DNA of 63,538 nucleotides from Bacillota bacterium (GTDB lineage: Bacteria > Bacillota > Bacilli > ZCTH02-B2), in the NCBI GenBank assembly GCA_017577895.1, contig PKQY01000005.1:1-63538 (forward strand), given 5' to 3'. The notes beneath the pieces were generated by a model, which saw nothing but the letters and a program-made list of their open reading frames with translations, did not search any database and was not told the DNA's origin. The translations under genes and the position numbers were made by a program. Below, piece by piece: positions 61,450 through 63,538 of the stretch (within the stretch, counting starts at the first letter, position 1; each line of letters begins with the position of its first letter).

Positions 61450-61513
61450 CGTGCTCACCTCGCCATCCCGACATCTTAACCATTCATTCGTCTTGTCGGT
61501 GCCCCGCTTCCCA

Positions 61514-63142
61514 TTACATAGAATCCACTCGTTCGGAATGAGAAAGCGCATCCCACGTCAGCTTTGGCACCGCACCTGCTTCGTTCAGCCGGTGGACCCG
61601 GCCCATCCCGTCTTTGTACACCACATGTTCCCGCCTAAACTGCCGGGGGCTTTCCAGTCCGCAGGCCGCCGCCACGTGAAACAACCCTTCCCACAGCGCC
61701 AACACGTAATTGGCCACCCGGTATTTTTTCTCTTCCACCACCAACGCCTTTTGCAACCGGGGATCGGTGGTGGCCACGCCCACCGGACATTGGTTCGTAT
61801 GACACCGCATGGCCTGAATGCAGCCGACCGCAATCATGAATCCCCGGGCGATGTTGACCACATCAGCCCCCAACGCCAAGGCGACAGCAATCCGATCGGG
61901 GGAAAACAGTTTGCCGGAAGCAAAGACGGTAATCTCGTCCCGGATGCCGTACGCCTTTAACGTGTTATCGACAATGGGCAATGCCGCCCACAGCGGCAAA
62001 CCGACGCTGTCGGCCAGCTCCGGGTACGTGGCTCCGGTCCCGCCTTCGCCGCCGTCCACCGTAATAAAATCGGGAAAAATGTGGAGTTCCTTCATCGTTT
62101 GGACCAATTGTTCAAAGGGCTCCGGCGCTCCGACGACCAGCTTAATGCCCACCGGCTTGCCGGTCTCCCGCTGCAACCGCTGCACGAAGGTCAGGAGTGC
62201 GGCGGCATCCGCCAAATCTTTAAAACGGTTGGGGCTGTCCACCGTCTGGCCCACAGGAATTCCCCGCATGGCGGCGATTTCCGGCGTCACTTTGTGGCCT
62301 TCCAGGTGACCGCCGCGAATTTTCGCCCCTTGTCCCAATTTCAGTTCAAAGGCCCGCACGTTGGGATGGGCGGCCCATTCCCGTAACTTGTCCCAATTAA
62401 ACGTCCCGTCCTCGTTCCGCACCCCGAACAAGCCCGGGCCAATTTGCATGATCAAGTTGACGTTGCCCTTCAAATGATAGGGCGATATGCCTCCTTCTCC
62501 CGTATTCATCCACGTCTCTCTGACAATGCCGAGCCCTTCCGACAAGGCAGTGATGGCGTTTTCGCCCAACGCCCCGAAACTCATCCCCGACATGCCCACC
62601 AGGCCCCGGACGCGAAACGGCTGGGGCCGACGGCGGCCGATGATGACGGCGTCTTCTTCCTTCAACAACCACGCATCAAACAGGACGTCCCGTTGCACTT
62701 CCTTGCGGGAAATGAGGGTTTCCTTCAACAGGTCGTATTTTTTCGTTTTGACGGGCACTTTTTCGACCCGCAACTCTTCCGCCAGCTTTGGAAACAAGCT
62801 GTTTTGCAAGTAAAACCCCGGCGCTTCAAAATCGCGGCGGGAACCGAAGCCGATCATCGCCTTCCCGTACTTGGCCGACAAGACCACATACTGATAATCG
62901 ATGCGGGAAAACGGCTTGCCCGCCGTATCGTGTTCAAATAAATATTGCCGCAACTCCGGTCCGATCATTTCGAAAAAATACCGAATGCGTCCCAATAACG
63001 GGTAATTGCGCAACACCGCATGTTGTTTTTGCCGTTGGTCAAAAACGTAAAAAAGGGCAAACAACACGAGCGGGACGACGAACAACAAGACGAAAAAGAG
63101 CAATAACATCCCGAACAAAATCCAAAGCAACAGTTCCGCCAC
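61514..63142 (-). CDS. FMN-binding glutamate-synthase-like protein (YerD-like)
   Basis: A 542-residue protein. One N-terminal membrane span (about 4-28), then a GltB central/FMN-binding barrel: GLVGMSGMSFGALGENAITA, NTGEGGISPYHLKGN, ITVDGGEGGTGATYPELADS and an Fe-S Cys region CHTNQCPVGVATTDP. It lacks the glutaminase and C-terminal domains of full glutamate synthase. Bacillus YerD (about 525 residues) is the closest match; the reaction is uncertain. I chose GTG 63142, six bases after AGGGAGGT; the frame runs on to 63418 without a site. Confidence 0.87.
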   Translation of the reverse strand: MAELLLWILFGMLLLFFVLLFVVPLVLFALFYVFDQRQKQHAVLRNYPLLGRIRYFFEMIGPELRQYLFEHDTAGKPFSRIDYQYVVLSAKYGKAMIGFGSRRDFEAPGFYLQNSLFPKLAEELRVEKVPVKTKKYDLLKETLISRKEVQRDVLFDAWLLKEEDAVIIGRRRPQPFRVRGLVGMSGMSFGALGENAITALSEGLGIVRETWMNTGEGGISPYHLKGNVNLIMQIGPGLFGVRNEDGTFNWDKLREWAAHPNVRAFELKLGQGAKIRGGHLEGHKVTPEIAAMRGIPVGQTVDSPNRFKDLADAAALLTFVQRLQRETGKPVGIKLVVGAPEPFEQLVQTMKELHIFPDFITVDGGEGGTGATYPELADSVGLPLWAALPIVDNTLKAYGIRDEITVFASGKLFSPDRIAVALALGADVVNIARGFMIAVGCIQAMRCHTNQCPVGVATTDPRLQKALVVEEKKYRVANYVLALWEGLFHVAAACGLESPRQFRREHVVYKDGMGRVHRLNEAGAVPKLTWDALSHSERVDSM

Positions 63143-63338
63143 GCCGGTACCTCCCTCCGTTCCTCTCCTGACCATGTTGCACACCGAATTCCATTTCATT
63201 GTAATCCAATGCCAGACGGTTGCAACATGGCCCACACCTGGTAAAACACATCCCCATACATTGACAACAAACATAACCGACCCAACAACCGGAAATACTA
63301 ACGGAGGGATTATCATAATGGAAAGGAGACGTACACAC
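63143..63338. other. Divergent promoter region
   Basis: Lies between the GltB-like gene and the second hsp20. TTGACA at 63261-63266 on plus could be a -35 element, but the -10 position is poor. No CIRCE or CtsR site seen. Confidence 0.35.
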
Positions 63339-63538
63339 ATGCCCCTCATTCCACAAGATCCGATGCGGCCTTTTGACGCCATCCGCCGGGAGATGGAACG
63401 GCTGTTGGATCCGTCCAATTGGAACTTCTTTCAAAGCCAATGGCTCCAGACAGACGTGTATGAGACCGACGATGAAGTCGTTGTCGAATGCGCCATTCCC
63501 GGTGTCACGAAAAAAGAAAACATCCGGTTGGATCTGGA
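63339..63538 (+). CDS. hsp20: Small heat shock protein, Hsp20 family (cut by window end)
   Basis: Sixty-six residues are visible from ATG 63339 behind AAAGGAG. DPSNWNFFQSQWLQTDVYET and VVVECAIPGVTKKENIR match the hsp20 at 54495 nearly residue for residue, so these are recent paralogues 9 kb apart. The crystallin core continues beyond the window. Confidence 0.9.
   Translation, partial: MPLIPQDPMRPFDAIRREMERLLDPSNWNFFQSQWLQTDVYETDDEVVVECAIPGVTKKENIRLDL

Noticed and set aside
61450..61513. preQ1 riboswitch before queT
   Set aside because: The short gap has only a CCGACA/TGTCGG hairpin and none of the preQ1 consensus blocks.

Overview
The window looks like chromosomal DNA of a Gram-positive, endospore-former-type bacterium of the Bacillales, with high GC coding regions. 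The grounds are gene content: homologues of Bacillus subtilis YclNOPQ, YhaO/YhaN, YtpB, YerD, PycA, RibDEBAH, PxpABC, a PF04392-type ABC importer, bactofilin and two Hsp20 genes. AGGAGG-type ribosome binding sites are strong, GTG and TTG starts are frequent, and sigma-A promoters and intrinsic terminators are easy to read. The small heat-shock genes and the GDP-mannose operon would fit a thermophile, but that is inference. No rRNA, tRNA, CRISPR array or intact insertion sequence was seen.

Layout, left to right. 1-7.5 kb: class I fumarase (cut by the window edge), an unknown TIM-barrel-like protein, a TetR/FAD-oxidoreductase pair and an ABC importer. 7.8-13.3 kb: a divergent regulon made of a TRAP-type permease, a small membrane protein, a class I amidotransferase-like hydrolase and a HutC-type GntR regulator on the minus strand, facing an AtuA-like/DUF4387 pair on the plus strand. 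Two TGGT-N4-ACCA palindromes lie between them, one just downstream of a clear sigma-A promoter. 13.3-23 kb: cupredoxin, gamma carbonic anhydrase, P1 peptidase, MTA/SAH nucleosidase, curcumene synthase-like protein, CAP-domain protein, pyruvate carboxylase and an M50 protease. 23.4-28.4 kb: thioredoxin, YhaN/YhaO, Nudix and HesB-like genes.

28.5-34.9 kb: a strong promoter followed by a long-range-paired RNA region and a CIRCE-like element, then a five-gene GDP-mannose/glycan operon and a lipoprotein. 34.9-39 kb: riboflavin operon ribD-ribE-ribBA-ribH behind an FMN riboswitch. 39-45 kb: remnants, an O-antigen-ligase-like protein, the 5-oxoprolinase genes pxpABC and a thioesterase. 45-50 kb: fructosamine kinase, HEAT-repeat protein, SDR and CapA, ending in a scar of histidine-kinase and DUF2334 fragments. 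50.4-54.3 kb: a Fur-controlled siderophore importer. 54.3-63.5 kb: Hsp20, succinate-semialdehyde dehydrogenase, Dph6-like ligase, truncated GIY-YIG and M23 genes, bactofilin, a chemoreceptor and its internally deleted copy, QueT, a GltB-like FMN protein and a second Hsp20 cut by the window edge.

The most promising unexplained items are the GntR-controlled AtuA/DUF4387-TRAP-hydrolase regulon and the rod-like RNA with a CIRCE-like site before the mannose operon. Several small deletion scars (about 39, 45, 50, 57.6 and 60.7 kb) suggest ongoing gene loss. All functional names rest on recognition of protein motifs and gene order; no database search was run.
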